Below, piece after piece: positions 23,593-33,217 of a stretch of DNA of 64,000 bases; position 1 is the first letter of the stretch; every line of letters starts with the position of its first letter. This DNA comes from Halomonas halocynthiae DSM 14573 (GTDB taxonomy: Bacteria; Pseudomonadota; Gammaproteobacteria; Pseudomonadales; Halomonadaceae), in the NCBI RefSeq assembly GCF_000425725.1, contig NZ_KE384440.1, positions 442,317 to 506,316 on the forward strand, read 5' to 3'. The notes beneath the pieces were generated by a model that saw only the letters and a list, made by a program, of their open reading frames with translations, ran no database searches and was not told where the DNA came from. Position numbers and translations under genes: made by a program.

Positions 23593-24333
23593 TCACGCTC
23601 CTTTTTGCCCAGAGAGAATGATCGAGTGTGGGCGCGTTTGATAAGCCTCCCAGAAATTGCTCTTGTGCGCCTCGTTACCCTCATCGGTTACATGAAAGTT
23701 TTGCCATTCTATATTTTTCACCCCGCAGTGCTTCAATGCGCTAGTTAATGCCTCTCTCGACCAGTAGTAAGCCGTTACAAAGTCATCATAGGGGGGCTGG
23801 CACAAGTGAAGTTTCAGCGGCGTTTCGTCAGTTCTAGGAGTGGTAGTGCTGCTGATGAGGTCGAAACCGTAGGGGCGATAGTAAGATGTTTGTAGCGCGT
23901 AGTTCGGGTGAAGAGGAAGTGTTACGAGACGACCGCCTGGGATTATGGGGCGCACCATATCACCGCACAATTCCATAAGGTCCGGTAGGTTTTTTGCGTA
24001 GGGTAAAGTATATACAGAAAGAACAATATCAAAATTATTCTCTGGGATATTGTCTTTATTATCAATATATGAAATGCCATGTTGCTCTTTCTCTTCGCGA
24101 CGACGAGCGTAACTTATCATTCCCGAAGATATATCGTAGCCGACGACTTCCTTGGCACCATGCTTTTTTAATAGCCGAGTATAGAAGCCACTTCCACAGC
24201 CGAAATCAAGAATAGAAAGCCCGCTAATATCTCCTAGAGCTTCAATAGTGGAAGGTATTTCGCAGTACTTTCGAAATGGCCATTCAGCCATTTTTTCATA
24301 TAAGGCGGCAAGCTCATCAAATTGCTGTGACAT
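23593..24333 (-). CDS. Class I SAM-dependent methyltransferase
   Basis: 246 residues. Motif I SILDFGCGSGFYTRLLKKHG near residue 40, EVVGYDISSGMISYARRR as motif post-I, and NFDIVLSVYTLPYAKN as motif II. The C-terminus has a PFRKYCEIP-like start partner and a YYWSREALTSALKHCG segment typical of small-molecule methyltransferases. ATG at 24333 follows GGGAG. First gene of the four-gene cluster; base composition is lower in GC than the surrounding core. Confidence 0.87.
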   Translation of the reverse strand: MSQQFDELAALYEKMAEWPFRKYCEIPSTIEALGDISGLSILDFGCGSGFYTRLLKKHGAKEVVGYDISSGMISYARRREEKEQHGISYIDNKDNIPENNFDIVLSVYTLPYAKNLPDLMELCGDMVRPIIPGGRLVTLPLHPNYALQTSYYRPYGFDLISSTTTPRTDETPLKLHLCQPPYDDFVTAYYWSREALTSALKHCGVKNIEWQNFHVTDEGNEAHKSNFWEAYQTRPHSIILSGQKGA

Positions 24334-24377
24334 TTATTTTCTCCCTACGTTACGTACAGAGATCGTGATTTTTTACT

Positions 24378-24749
24378 TTATTTAACATGGTTGTTATGGT
24401 CAAGTAAAACCGGTCGCCGGTTTATCGTTAATCCAATGCTTTTTTTCTGATTTTTACTACCACCGTTATATTGATTAGGGCTGATCCATCTGTAATACCC
24501 GGTTACATAGTTCACGATATGGTGTTCCCCCTGCACGAGTGAGTGAGAGTCATATGTTGGTATCCATTCAACTCGGAGGCTCCTGAAAAACCTCTCCATT
24601 AGGAAAGCGCTGATCAGTTTGGGTTCGAGTGGCTGAGTCGCCTTGCGGTTCGAAGGTATGAGGCGTTTGGCTTTCAAGGCTTTCTGCGAGAAATGATGCT
24701 GAGTTTTGGAAGTTGGTTCAGAACATAATCCGTGCTGACACGTCGACAT
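24378..24749 (-). pseudogene. IS3-family transposase OrfB C-terminal remnant
   Basis: MERFFRSLRVEWIPTYDS, then IVNYVTGYYRWISPNQYNGG, matches the C-terminal end of IS3-family OrfB integrases (consensus ERFFRSLK.EWIP..GY and YY...RPH.YNGG), including the catalytic-Glu neighbourhood. Everything N-terminal of this is absent or scrambled. It is in opposite orientation to the OrfA remnant at 18.24 kb. Confidence 0.7.
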
Positions 24750-24825
24750 TCTTGGTATTACGCCTTCGCCTTTATTTCGTACCCGAGCATGCTGGCTGGC
24801 GTTATATATGAGGTAATGAATGACT

Positions 24826-24855
24826 AGCCCCCGGGTCTTGGTCTGACTGGGGGCT
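24826..24855 (-). terminator. Hairpin terminator downstream of the liu operon
   Basis: AGCCCCC (24826-24832) pairs with GGGGGCT (24849-24855). The T-tract is weak on both strands. It lies 20 bases beyond the liuE stop. Confidence 0.5.
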
Positions 24856-24874
24856 TTCGTTTGGCCTGGGTAAT

Positions 24875-25774
24875 TTACCTGGCCGCTAGTGCGACGCTGG
24901 TTTTCGAGCGGTTGGGCCGGCTGATGGTGTGGGTGATCCAGTTGCCGGTGGCGGCGAGGGCGTTAAGGTCGATGCCGGTGTCGATACCCAGGCCGTTGAG
25001 CATATACACCACGTCTTCAGAGGCTGCGTTGCCGGAGGCACCTTTGGCATAGGGGCAGCCGCCAAGGCCAGCCACGGAGCTGTCGATGACGGCCACGCCT
25101 TGCTCGAGTACAGCGTAGAGGTTGGCTAGCGCTTGGCCGTAGGTGTCGTGGAAGTGGGCAGCGAGCTTGTCGATAGGGATCTCGCGGGCGACGGCGTCGA
25201 TCATGCGCTTGGCGGCTAGCGGTGTGCCGGTGCCAATGGTGTCGCCCAAGGAGACTTCATAGCAGCCCATGTCATACAGCGCTTTAGCGACTTCAGCGAC
25301 CTTGGCTGGAGCTATCTCGCCTTCGTAGGGGCAGCCCAGCACGCAGGAGACATAACCGCGCACGCGCACGTTGGCTTGCCTAGCGCGTTCAAGCACCGGC
25401 GCAAAGCGTTCCAGTGACTCGTTGACTGAGCAGTTGATGTTCTTCTGTGAGAAAGACTCCGACGCAGCACCAAATACCGCGACCTCTTCAACGCCGCATG
25501 CAAGAGCCGCTTCGAGTCCCTTAAGGTTGGGGGTGAGTGCTGAGTAGGTGACGCCGTCGCGGCGTTTGAGGCCGGTTATCACGTCATGGTGATCCGCCAT
25601 CTGCGGAACCCACTTAGGAGACACGAAACTGGCTGCTTCGATATGGCGGATGCCCGCTGCGCTCAAGCGTTCGATCAGTTCCAGCTTGGTTTCGGTGGCG
25701 ATAGGGTCTGGCTCGTTTTGGAGCCCGTCGCGGGGGCCAACTTCGACCAAGCGTACCTGTTGGGGAAATGCCAT
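24875..25774 (-). CDS. liuE: Hydroxymethylglutaryl-CoA lyase
   Basis: 299 residues, the normal length. [16 protein letters not shown] near the N-terminus carries the catalytic Arg and Asp. [19 protein letters not shown] is the HMG-CoA lyase signature with the active-site Cys. It cleaves HMG-CoA to acetyl-CoA and acetoacetate, the last step of leucine/isovalerate breakdown in the cytosol. Last gene of the liu operon, 15 bases after liuD. Confidence 0.96.
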   Translation of the reverse strand: MAFPQQVRLVEVGPRDGLQNEPDPIATETKLELIERLSAAGIRHIEAASFVSPKWVPQMADHHDVITGLKRRDGVTYSALTPNLKGLEAALACGVEEVAVFGAASESFSQKNINCSVNESLERFAPVLERARQANVRVRGYVSCVLGCPYEGEIAPAKVAEVAKALYDMGCYEVSLGDTIGTGTPLAAKRMIDAVAREIPIDKLAAHFHDTYGQALANLYAVLEQGVAVIDSSVAGLGGCPYAKGASGNAASEDVVYMLNGLGIDTGIDLNALAATGNWITHTISRPNRSKTSVALAAR

Positions 25775-25789
25775 GGGGTGTCTCCAGTC

Positions 25790-27859
25790 CTATTCCTCGG
25801 GGGCGAATTCCAGCAGCACGTCGCCTTGACCTACGGTGTCGCCAGCAGAGAAATGGAAGCTTTCTACTTGGCCGTTGGTGGGGGCGTTGATGGTGTGCTC
25901 CATTTTCATGGCTTCCATGACCATTAGCGGCATGCCTTTTTCAACACGCACTCCGGGCTCTTGTAGCAGGGTGACTACGGTGCCATGCATGGGGGCGGTG
26001 AGAGTCGATTCGGCTTCGTGGTGGCCGTGGTCGATGCTGTCGATACGATTCCAGTAAAGGCGCGTTTCGCGTTGTGAGTCCACCATCACGACAATGTTGC
26101 GCTCGCGCTCGCCAACTAGCCGAGCTTGTAAACGACGGCGGTGACCGTTCAGGGTGATAGCGACGGCGTCGCCTTCTAATGAGCTAATCGTGGCGTGTAG
26201 CGTTTCATTACCAATGGTCAGTTGCCAGTCGTTGGCGCCGGCGGCTCGCTGGCCCTCAACTACGCAGAATTCAGCATCGGCAGGCACGTTTTGGCCTTGA
26301 CCCTGGGTAATTGGGCACAGGGCAATGCGAATGGTGCGTGGCGCATTGAGGCGAAAGCCGTCGTGACGGTCCCAGGGTGAGTGGCTTTCGCTCTCACGGG
26401 CCAGCTGGTGCAAGCCGACCAGCGCAGCGCTAGCGTAGTTTTCATGGGTATAGCGATGTTTGGCGAACAGGCTATCTTCGTGGCGCTCAATAAAGCGCGT
26501 ATCAACGTTACCCGAGGCGAAGTCCGGGTGTGTTGCCAAGCGCTGAAGAAAAGCACGGTTGGTGACGACGCCTTGAACATCCAGTGCGGCCAGGGCGCGG
26601 TTCAGTGTGGCTAGAGCTGCCGCACGATCGGGGCCATGAACAATCAATTTGGCCAGCATTGGGTCGTAGTGCATCGATACCGTATCGCCGCTTTCTACGC
26701 CACTATCCAGGCGTACTTGCTCGGGTGTGAGGCCTGCGCCTTCAAGGTCAACATGAAAGCGGCTCAGGGTGCCGGTGGCGGGCAGAAAGTCTTGCTCTGG
26801 GTCTTCAGCGTATAAGCGCGCTTCGAAACTATGCCCGTTGATGCTCAGCTCTTGCTGGGTGCAGGGCAGAGATTCCCCCATGGCCACGCGCAGCTGCCAT
26901 TCCACCAAGTCCTGGCCGGTGATCATTTCGGTGATGGGGTGCTCCACCTGCAGGCGGGTGTTCATTTCCATGAAATAGAACGACCCATCGGCATCCAGCA
27001 AAAACTCTACTGTGCCGGCACCAACGTAGCCGATTTCTTGGGCGGCACGCACGGCAGCGTCACCCATTTTGCAGCGTAGTGCTTCGCTCATGCCCGGTGC
27101 GGGCGCTTCTTCCAACACTTTTTGATGGCGGCGTTGCACGCTGCAGTCGCGCTCAAACAGGTAGACACCGTTGCCGTGGCTGTCGCAGAACACTTGAACT
27201 TCAACGTGGCGCGGTTGGGTCAGGTATTTCTCGATTAGCATGCGGTCGTCGCTGAAGGCAGCGCGAGACTCGCGGCGACAGCCATCCAGCATGGCCTGAA
27301 ACTCATCGCCAGACTCAACCACGCGCATTCCCTTGCCGCCGCCGCCAGCGCTGGCCTTAAGTAGTACTGGGTAGCCGATACTGTCGGCTTCACGGCGTAG
27401 CAGAGCGTCATCTTGGTCAGCGCCGTGGTAGCCGGGTACTAACGGTACGCTGGCTTTTTCCATGCGCACTTTGGCGGCAGATTTGTCGCCCATGGCGGCG
27501 ATGGCTGAGGCGGGCGGGCCAACAAAGGTGATGCCGGCGGTATCGAGCGCTTCGACAAAAGTACCGTTCTCCGATAGGAAGCCGTAGCCGGGGTGAATCG
27601 CACCGGTGCCGGTACGCTGAGCTGCTGCGATAACGGCTGCAACATCCAGGTAGCTTTCGCGGGCGGCGGCTGGGCCAATACGCACAGCTTCATCGGCTTC
27701 GCGCACATGGCGGGCGTTAGCGTCGGCATCAGAATAAATAGCCACGGTGCGTAAGCCCATGGCGCGAGCAGTGCGCATGATGCGGCAGGCGATTTCGCCA
27801 CGGTTGGCGATCAACAGCGTATCGAAGCGCTTGATGTGTGAAGCTGGCGTCAGGGTCAT
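25790..27859 (-). CDS. liuD: Methylcrotonyl-CoA carboxylase, biotin-carrying alpha subunit
   Basis: 689 residues. The biotin carboxylase domain (about 8-455) has FDTLLIANRGEIACRIMRTA, the ATP-grasp glycine loop KASAGGGGKGMRVV, and MEMNTRLQVEHPITE. The biotinyl domain at the C-terminus carries VMEAMKMEHT, in which the second Lys is biotinylated. It works with LiuB on 3-methylcrotonyl-CoA. Start ATG overlaps the liuC stop by 4 bases. Confidence 0.95.
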   Translation of the reverse strand: MTLTPASHIKRFDTLLIANRGEIACRIMRTARAMGLRTVAIYSDADANARHVREADEAVRIGPAAARESYLDVAAVIAAAQRTGTGAIHPGYGFLSENGTFVEALDTAGITFVGPPASAIAAMGDKSAAKVRMEKASVPLVPGYHGADQDDALLRREADSIGYPVLLKASAGGGGKGMRVVESGDEFQAMLDGCRRESRAAFSDDRMLIEKYLTQPRHVEVQVFCDSHGNGVYLFERDCSVQRRHQKVLEEAPAPGMSEALRCKMGDAAVRAAQEIGYVGAGTVEFLLDADGSFYFMEMNTRLQVEHPITEMITGQDLVEWQLRVAMGESLPCTQQELSINGHSFEARLYAEDPEQDFLPATGTLSRFHVDLEGAGLTPEQVRLDSGVESGDTVSMHYDPMLAKLIVHGPDRAAALATLNRALAALDVQGVVTNRAFLQRLATHPDFASGNVDTRFIERHEDSLFAKHRYTHENYASAALVGLHQLARESESHSPWDRHDGFRLNAPRTIRIALCPITQGQGQNVPADAEFCVVEGQRAAGANDWQLTIGNETLHATISSLEGDAVAITLNGHRRRLQARLVGERERNIVVMVDSQRETRLYWNRIDSIDHGHHEAESTLTAPMHGTVVTLLQEPGVRVEKGMPLMVMEAMKMEHTINAPTNGQVESFHFSAGDTVGQGDVLLEFAPEE

Positions 27860-28692
27860 GAGTTGCGCTCCGTATTGGTAGAGGGTGCCCAGGCTGGGCG
27901 ACGTTTTTCAAAGAAGCTGCCAAGGCCTTCCTGACCCTCGGCGCTGACGCGCAATTTGCTGATCACTTGGCAGGTAAGCTCGCGGGTGGCGTCGCTGTCA
28001 GGGGCTCGGGCAACGTCGGCCAGTAACGCCTTGGTGGCAAAGCTGGCCTGGGGTGAGGTACCTAGCAGGGTGTCGAGTATGGTGTTAACCGCCATATTCA
28101 GGGCCCTGTGCTCTGGGTCGGCGTCGACAAGGTGATGTACCAAGCCCAGTTTTTCAGCGGTGGCGGCATCCATTACTTCAGCGGTTAGTGCATAGCGGCG
28201 CATTTGGCGCTCGCCAAGCGCGCGTTGTACATAAGGGCTGATGACTGCCGGGGATAGGCCAATGCGGACTTCGGACAGGCAGAATTTAGCTTTTTCGGAG
28301 GCGATAACGATGTCGCAGCAGGCAGCCAGGCCGACAGCGCCGCCAAACGCAGCACCTTGCACGCGGCATAGCGTAGGGCAAGGCAGGGTATCGAGCTGGT
28401 GCATTAGCCGCGACAGTTCGCGGGAGTCGGCGAGGTTGCTGTCGACGTCGTACTCGACCATGCGCTTCATCCAGCCAAGATCGGCACCAGCAGAGAAGCT
28501 TTTGCCGTCAGAGCCCAACACCATTGCGCGAACTTCGCCGCGCTCGGCGGCATTGCGCACTTGGGTTAGGTGCGCGTTGATTTCGCCGATCAGACTGTCA
28601 TCAAAGGCATTGTGAACGTCGGGACGTTTGAGCGTTAGCCAAGCAATACCACGGCTGTCGATCTCGAGCAGGGAAAATGCTGTCGTTGTCAT
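27856..28692 (-). CDS. liuC: Methylglutaconyl-CoA hydratase (enoyl-CoA hydratase family)
   Basis: 278 residues from the ATG at 28692 (MTTTAFSLLEIDSRG); a longer frame to 28746 overlaps liuB and is unlikely. SDGKSFSAGADLGWMKRM and AAFGGAVGLAACCDIVIAS supply the two oxyanion-hole segments of the crotonase fold. It hydrates 3-methylglutaconyl-CoA to HMG-CoA. Fourth step of the liu pathway, coupled to liuD. Confidence 0.93.
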   Translation of the reverse strand: MTTTAFSLLEIDSRGIAWLTLKRPDVHNAFDDSLIGEINAHLTQVRNAAERGEVRAMVLGSDGKSFSAGADLGWMKRMVEYDVDSNLADSRELSRLMHQLDTLPCPTLCRVQGAAFGGAVGLAACCDIVIASEKAKFCLSEVRIGLSPAVISPYVQRALGERQMRRYALTAEVMDAATAEKLGLVHHLVDADPEHRALNMAVNTILDTLLGTSPQASFATKALLADVARAPDSDATRELTCQVISKLRVSAEGQEGLGSFFEKRRPAWAPSTNTERNS

Positions 28693-28702
28693 GGTATTTC
28701 CC

Positions 28703-30310
28703 CTACATCCGGAACACGCCAAAGCGTGTTTCTTCGATTTCGGCATTCATGGCAGCAGCCAGTGACAGGCCTAGCACATCGCGGGTTTGGGCAGGGTCGA
28801 TTACGCCGTCATCCCACAGGCGGGCGCTGGCGTAATAGGGGTGGCCCTGGTGCTCGTACTGATCGCGGGTGGGTTGCTTGAAGGCTTCTTCTTCCGCGGC
28901 GCTCCATGCCTGACCATTACGTTCGAGCTGTTCGCGTTTGACTTGTCCCAGTACGCCCGCAGCCTGCTCGCCACCCATGACTGAAATGCGCGCATTGGGC
29001 CACATGAACAGTAGGTTGGGGTCGAACGCGCGGCCACACATACCGTAGTTGCCCGCACCGAAGCTACCGCCGATCAATACGGTGAATTTGGGCACTTTAG
29101 CACAGGCCACGGCGGTAACTAGCTTAGCGCCGTGCTTGGCAATGCCTTCGTGTTCATACTTAGAACCCACCATGAAACCGGTGATGTTCTGCAAGAACAC
29201 CAGCGGAATTTTGCGCTGGGCACAAAGCTCGATGAAGTGCGCCCCTTTAACGGCGGATTCCGAGAACAGTACGCCGTTGTTAGCGACAATACCCACTGGG
29301 TGACCGTGAATATGGGCAAAGCCGGTGACTAGCGTATCGCCATAGTAACGTTTGAACTCGTCGAAGTTGGAGTCATCAACAATGCGGCCGATCACTTCGC
29401 GCACGTCAAACGGTTTTTTGAGGTCGGTGCCGACGATGCCGTATAGCTCATTGGGGTCTAGACGCGGTGGCTTGGGCTCAGCCATGGCTAGTTTGCCGCG
29501 CTTCTGCCAGTTAAGGCGCGACACGCAGGCGCGGGCCAGTTGTAAGGCATGAGCGTCGTTTTCTGCGTAGTGATCAGCTACACCACTGACTTTGGCGTGA
29601 ACATCGGCTCCGCCGAGGTCTTCGGCGCTGATCGACTCGCCAGTGGCGGCTTTTACCAGTGGCGGCCCACCCAGAAAGATGGTGCCTTGCTCTTTAACGA
29701 TGATCGATTCATCGGCCATGGCTGGCACATAGGCGCCACCAGCGGTGCACGAACCCATGACCACGGCAATTTGCGGGATGCCTTCCGATGACAGCGTGGC
29801 TTGGTTATAAAAGATTCGGCCAAAGTGATCGCGGTCGGGAAAGACTTCATCCTGGCGTGGCAGAAAGGCGCCGCCGGAATCGACCAGATAGATACACGGC
29901 AGGCGGTGCTTGCGGGCAATCTCCTGGGCGCGCAAGTGTTTCTTTACCGTCATCGGGAAATACGTGCCGCCCTTGACTGTCGCGTCATTAGCGACAATCA
30001 CGCACTCCACGCCGGACACTCGGCCAATACCGGTGACCAAACCGGCAGCGGGAATCGGGTCGTCATAGACGCTATGAGCGGCCAGCGCAGAAAACTCGAG
30101 AAAGGGCGAACCTTCATCGAGCAGGTGGTCGATACGATCGCGCACAAATAATTTGCCACGCGACTCATGGCGCGTACGAGATGTCTCACCACCGCCCTGG
30201 CTGATGGCGGCGGTCAGCTTGTTGAGTTTGCCGACCTCGCTGCGCATGGCCGCATCGCGGGCCTGAAAGTCCTCGGCGCGCGGGTTGATCTGGGTTTGCA
30301 GGATGCTCAT
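28703..30310 (-). CDS. liuB: Methylcrotonyl-CoA carboxylase, carboxyltransferase beta subunit
   Basis: 535 residues. [40 protein letters not shown] and [19 protein letters not shown] are the conserved carboxyltransferase segments with their oxyanion loops. It transfers carboxyl from biotin to 3-methylcrotonyl-CoA. Follows liuA by 28 bases. Confidence 0.96.
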   Translation of the reverse strand: MSILQTQINPRAEDFQARDAAMRSEVGKLNKLTAAISQGGGETSRTRHESRGKLFVRDRIDHLLDEGSPFLEFSALAAHSVYDDPIPAAGLVTGIGRVSGVECVIVANDATVKGGTYFPMTVKKHLRAQEIARKHRLPCIYLVDSGGAFLPRQDEVFPDRDHFGRIFYNQATLSSEGIPQIAVVMGSCTAGGAYVPAMADESIIVKEQGTIFLGGPPLVKAATGESISAEDLGGADVHAKVSGVADHYAENDAHALQLARACVSRLNWQKRGKLAMAEPKPPRLDPNELYGIVGTDLKKPFDVREVIGRIVDDSNFDEFKRYYGDTLVTGFAHIHGHPVGIVANNGVLFSESAVKGAHFIELCAQRKIPLVFLQNITGFMVGSKYEHEGIAKHGAKLVTAVACAKVPKFTVLIGGSFGAGNYGMCGRAFDPNLLFMWPNARISVMGGEQAAGVLGQVKREQLERNGQAWSAAEEEAFKQPTRDQYEHQGHPYYASARLWDDGVIDPAQTRDVLGLSLAAAMNAEIEETRFGVFRM

Positions 30311-30338
30311 TTATCCCTCCGGGACACAGGCGTTAGGC

Positions 30339-31508
30339 TTATTTTGATTCGTTGAAGATTTCGCGGCCGATCAGCATGCGGCGCACTTCACTGGTGCCAG
30401 CGCCAATTTCATAGAGCTTGGCATCACGCAGTAGGCGTCCGGTGGGATACTCGTTGATATAGCCGTTGCCGCCTAGAAGCTGAATGGCATCCAGGGCAAC
30501 TTGGGTTGCTTTCTCTGCGCAATATAAAATGACGCCCGCGGCGTCCTTGCGCGAGGCGTTGCCACGGTCACAGGCAGCGGCGGCGGTGTAGAGATAGGCG
30601 CGACACGCGTTCAGCGTGGTGTACATGTCGGCAATTTTGCCTTGAATCAGTTGGAACTCGCCGATGGACTGGTTGAACTGTTTACGTTCATGGACGTAAG
30701 GCACCACGATGTCCATGGCTGCCTGCATGATGCCGATAGGGCCGGCGGCGAGCACGGTGCGTTCGAAGTCTAGGCCGCTCATTAAAACGCGTACCCCACG
30801 ATTGACCTCGCCCAATACGTTTTCTGCCGGTACCTCACAGTCTTCAAATACCAGCTCGCACGTATTGGAGCCGCGCATGCCGAGCTTGTCGAGTTTTTGG
30901 GCGGTAGAGAAGCCCTTAAAGCCTTTTTCGATAATAAAAGCGGTGATGCCCTTTGAGCCGGCGTCGGGGTCGGTTTTGGCATAAACCACCAGCGTATCGG
31001 CGTCGGGCCCATTAGTGATCCACATTTTGTTGCCGTTTAGTACATAGTGGTCACCGCGCTTTTCTGCTTTGAGGCGCATGGAAACCACATCAGATCCAGC
31101 ACCTGGCTCAGACATGGCCAATGCGCCGACATGCTCGCCGCTGATCAGTTTGGGCAGATATTTGGCTTTCTGTTCGGCGTTGGCATTGATCTTGATTTGG
31201 TTAACGCACAAGTTGGAATGCGCGCCGTAAGAAAGCCCCACGGAGGCGCTAGCGCGGGAGATTTCTTCTAGCGCAATACAGTGTGCTAAGTAGCCCATAC
31301 CGCTGCCACCGTCTTCATCAGGTACGGTGATTCCAAGCAGCCCCATATCGCCGAATTTTTTCCACAAATCGTTGGGAAACTCATTTTTTTCGTCGATTTC
31401 GGCAGCACGGGGTGCGATTTCATCGCGGGCGAAGGCGTTAACCTGTTCGCGCAGCATGACGAGGGTCTCATCGAGGCCGAAGTCGAGAGGGGCGTAGAGG
31501 CTATGCAT
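30339..31508 (-). CDS. liuA: Isovaleryl-CoA dehydrogenase
   Basis: 389 residues. [18 protein letters not shown] (FAD-binding), [15 protein letters not shown], which holds the Glu position characteristic of isovaleryl-CoA dehydrogenases, and [20 protein letters not shown] plus [16 protein letters not shown] at the C-terminus. It oxidises isovaleryl-CoA to 3-methylcrotonyl-CoA and passes electrons to ETF. First gene of the operon. Confidence 0.95.
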   Translation of the reverse strand: MHSLYAPLDFGLDETLVMLREQVNAFARDEIAPRAAEIDEKNEFPNDLWKKFGDMGLLGITVPDEDGGSGMGYLAHCIALEEISRASASVGLSYGAHSNLCVNQIKINANAEQKAKYLPKLISGEHVGALAMSEPGAGSDVVSMRLKAEKRGDHYVLNGNKMWITNGPDADTLVVYAKTDPDAGSKGITAFIIEKGFKGFSTAQKLDKLGMRGSNTCELVFEDCEVPAENVLGEVNRGVRVLMSGLDFERTVLAAGPIGIMQAAMDIVVPYVHERKQFNQSIGEFQLIQGKIADMYTTLNACRAYLYTAAAACDRGNASRKDAAGVILYCAEKATQVALDAIQLLGGNGYINEYPTGRLLRDAKLYEIGAGTSEVRRMLIGREIFNESK

Positions 31509-31583
31509 AAGAGAAACTCCCAGAGTGATTCTGTGTGCAACTTGCGGTAAGTGAGTATGGCAATATCTTAAGACTAGAACAGG

Positions 31584-31599
31584 TTTACGTTAACGTAAA
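31584..31599. promoter_or_regulatory. Perfect 16-bp palindrome, probable LiuR-type operator
   Basis: TTTACGTTAACGTAAA, fully self-complementary, 76 bases upstream of the liuA start. Size, symmetry and position fit an operator for the MerR-family regulator LiuR known from other proteobacteria; recognition here is inferred. Confidence 0.65.
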
Positions 31600-31766
31600 G
31601 GTTAGGCTTGAAAACCTACGGCCACTGCCATGATTTTTCAGTTCAGAGCGGGAAAAGATCCACGAAAAAAATCGCTTAGAGACTTGGGCTTAGAGCGCAG
31701 TGGGGCGTACAAGAAATGGCGATAGAGATGGGGTAATGAAGACGAGGCTTAAGGAAGAGAAAAGTA

Positions 31767-31797
31767 AACAGCTGCCGGGGTAACCCCGGCAGCTGTT
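31767..31797 (-). terminator. Strong rho-independent terminator of the kynurenine operon
   Basis: A 14-bp perfect stem, AACAGCTGCCGGGG with CCCCGGCAGCTGTT, and a 3-base loop. On the minus strand the stem runs into TTTACTTTTC. It lies about 40 bases after the NSS transporter stop. Confidence 0.85.
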
Positions 31798-31837
31798 CGT
31801 CCAGCAAGCTATCTCTCCGCTTTAGCGATCCAGCTGA

Positions 31838-33187
31838 TTAGATGCTGTTAAATAGTACGATGAGTACCAGTGCTGGGCATACGGCCCAAATGTACCAAGG
31901 CCATATTTTCCAAAACAGCGACTTTTCGATGTCTGGCGCACCTTGGCGTAATTCATTTAATTTTACATTCCGTGACAATAGCCAACCGACGTATAGGCAG
32001 GTCACGGCACCAATTAATGGCATGCTGTAGGTAATCGTGAAGGTGATCGCTAAGCCGAACAGGACATCAAAATACATTAAAATCAGTGTGGTGATCGCAA
32101 GAATGAGGGAGCCCATTAGCAGGGTGCCTGGGCGTCGTGAAATAACACCCGTTTCTACAACGGTGGCCACGGGTACCTCAAGTACAGGGAACATCGAGGT
32201 CAGAGCAGCGATAGCCAGTAGGGCAAAAAATAGCACTTCAAGTGCTGCACCCAAACTGCCCAGCTCGTTGAACATTGCGGGCATGACATCAAATAACAGG
32301 GTGGCAGAACTTTGTACTTGGCCAGCGTCATTAAAAATGTTCACGCCAAGGTTGTTGGCAACGAACATGGAGGGCACGATCAGTAGCCCAGCAATGAAAG
32401 CAACTCCCATGTCAATGAACATGACCTGAGCACCAATACGCGGCAAATTCGTGTCGCGACTCAGATAAGAGCCATAGATCGCCATAGCACCAACGCCAAT
32501 AGATAGCGAGAAAAATGCCTGGCCCATGGCGTCCATCACTAGTTGGCCATTTACCTGTGAGAAGTCTGGTACCAGGTAGGTAGACAGCCCCTGTGATGCG
32601 CCAGGCAATGTCATGAAGATAACCGTCAGTAGCAGCATGAGTAATATCAGTAAGGGCATCAATCGCTTGGACCAGCGCTCGATACCTTTATTGACGCCGC
32701 GCAGAACGACGGAAACGCAGATCAACATGGCTAGGCTGGCAAATAGCCAGTCTGTCCAGAAGCCACCAGCAGTCAAACCTGCTGCCCAGCTGTCTAAGCC
32801 TATTAGGTCAAAAAACGGTGCCAGCGTATATTTGAGTAGCCAGCCGGTAACAATGGCGTAGAACGCCTGGCCAAGACACGCAGTCACAACGGCTAGGCTG
32901 CCGACGCCGAGCCCCACATGTTTTTTGATTCCCTGACCTCCCACTTTGGTCATGGCATTGATGATGCCGCTTTGCGCGTAGCGACCTAGAGTCAGCTCTG
33001 CCATGAGGGCGGGGTAGGCCAGAACAAATGCCATTATCACGTAAATGATCAGAAAGGCACCGCCGCCATTGTTGGCGGCCATGGAGGGAAAGCTCCATAC
33101 ATTGCCCAGCCCTACGGCAGCACCTGCTGCTGCCATGAGGAAGCCGAATCGCGAGGAAAATTGTGCTCTTGTTGTCATAGTTTTCAT
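31838..33187 (-). CDS. NSS-family (sodium:neurotransmitter symporter) transporter
   Basis: 449 residues with eleven to twelve membrane segments. SRFGFLMAAAGAAVGLGNVW and FPSMAANNGGGAFLIIYV form the unwound helix 1 and helix 2 signature of LeuT/TnaT-type Na+-coupled amino acid symporters. As last gene of a kyn operon it probably imports tryptophan, kynurenine or a related aromatic amino acid. Ends at the strong terminator. Confidence 0.92.
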   Translation of the reverse strand: MKTMTTRAQFSSRFGFLMAAAGAAVGLGNVWSFPSMAANNGGGAFLIIYVIMAFVLAYPALMAELTLGRYAQSGIINAMTKVGGQGIKKHVGLGVGSLAVVTACLGQAFYAIVTGWLLKYTLAPFFDLIGLDSWAAGLTAGGFWTDWLFASLAMLICVSVVLRGVNKGIERWSKRLMPLLILLMLLLTVIFMTLPGASQGLSTYLVPDFSQVNGQLVMDAMGQAFFSLSIGVGAMAIYGSYLSRDTNLPRIGAQVMFIDMGVAFIAGLLIVPSMFVANNLGVNIFNDAGQVQSSATLLFDVMPAMFNELGSLGAALEVLFFALLAIAALTSMFPVLEVPVATVVETGVISRRPGTLLMGSLILAITTLILMYFDVLFGLAITFTITYSMPLIGAVTCLYVGWLLSRNVKLNELRQGAPDIEKSLFWKIWPWYIWAVCPALVLIVLFNSI

Positions 33188-33217
33188 TTCTCTAAGAGGT
33201 GCCAGGATTCGGCAGCT

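Larger units (their letters stand above)
31509..31837. other. 329-bp intergenic region: liu operon control region and NSS terminator
   Basis: No gene seen. Holds the palindrome at 31584-31599 and the bidirectional hairpin at 31767-31797. No MerR-type regulator gene is present here, unlike many liu clusters. Confidence 0.7.

Noticed and set aside
24378..24610. Functional transposase on the minus strand
   Set aside because: Only the C-terminal end of OrfB is recognisable and no terminal inverted repeats were found.
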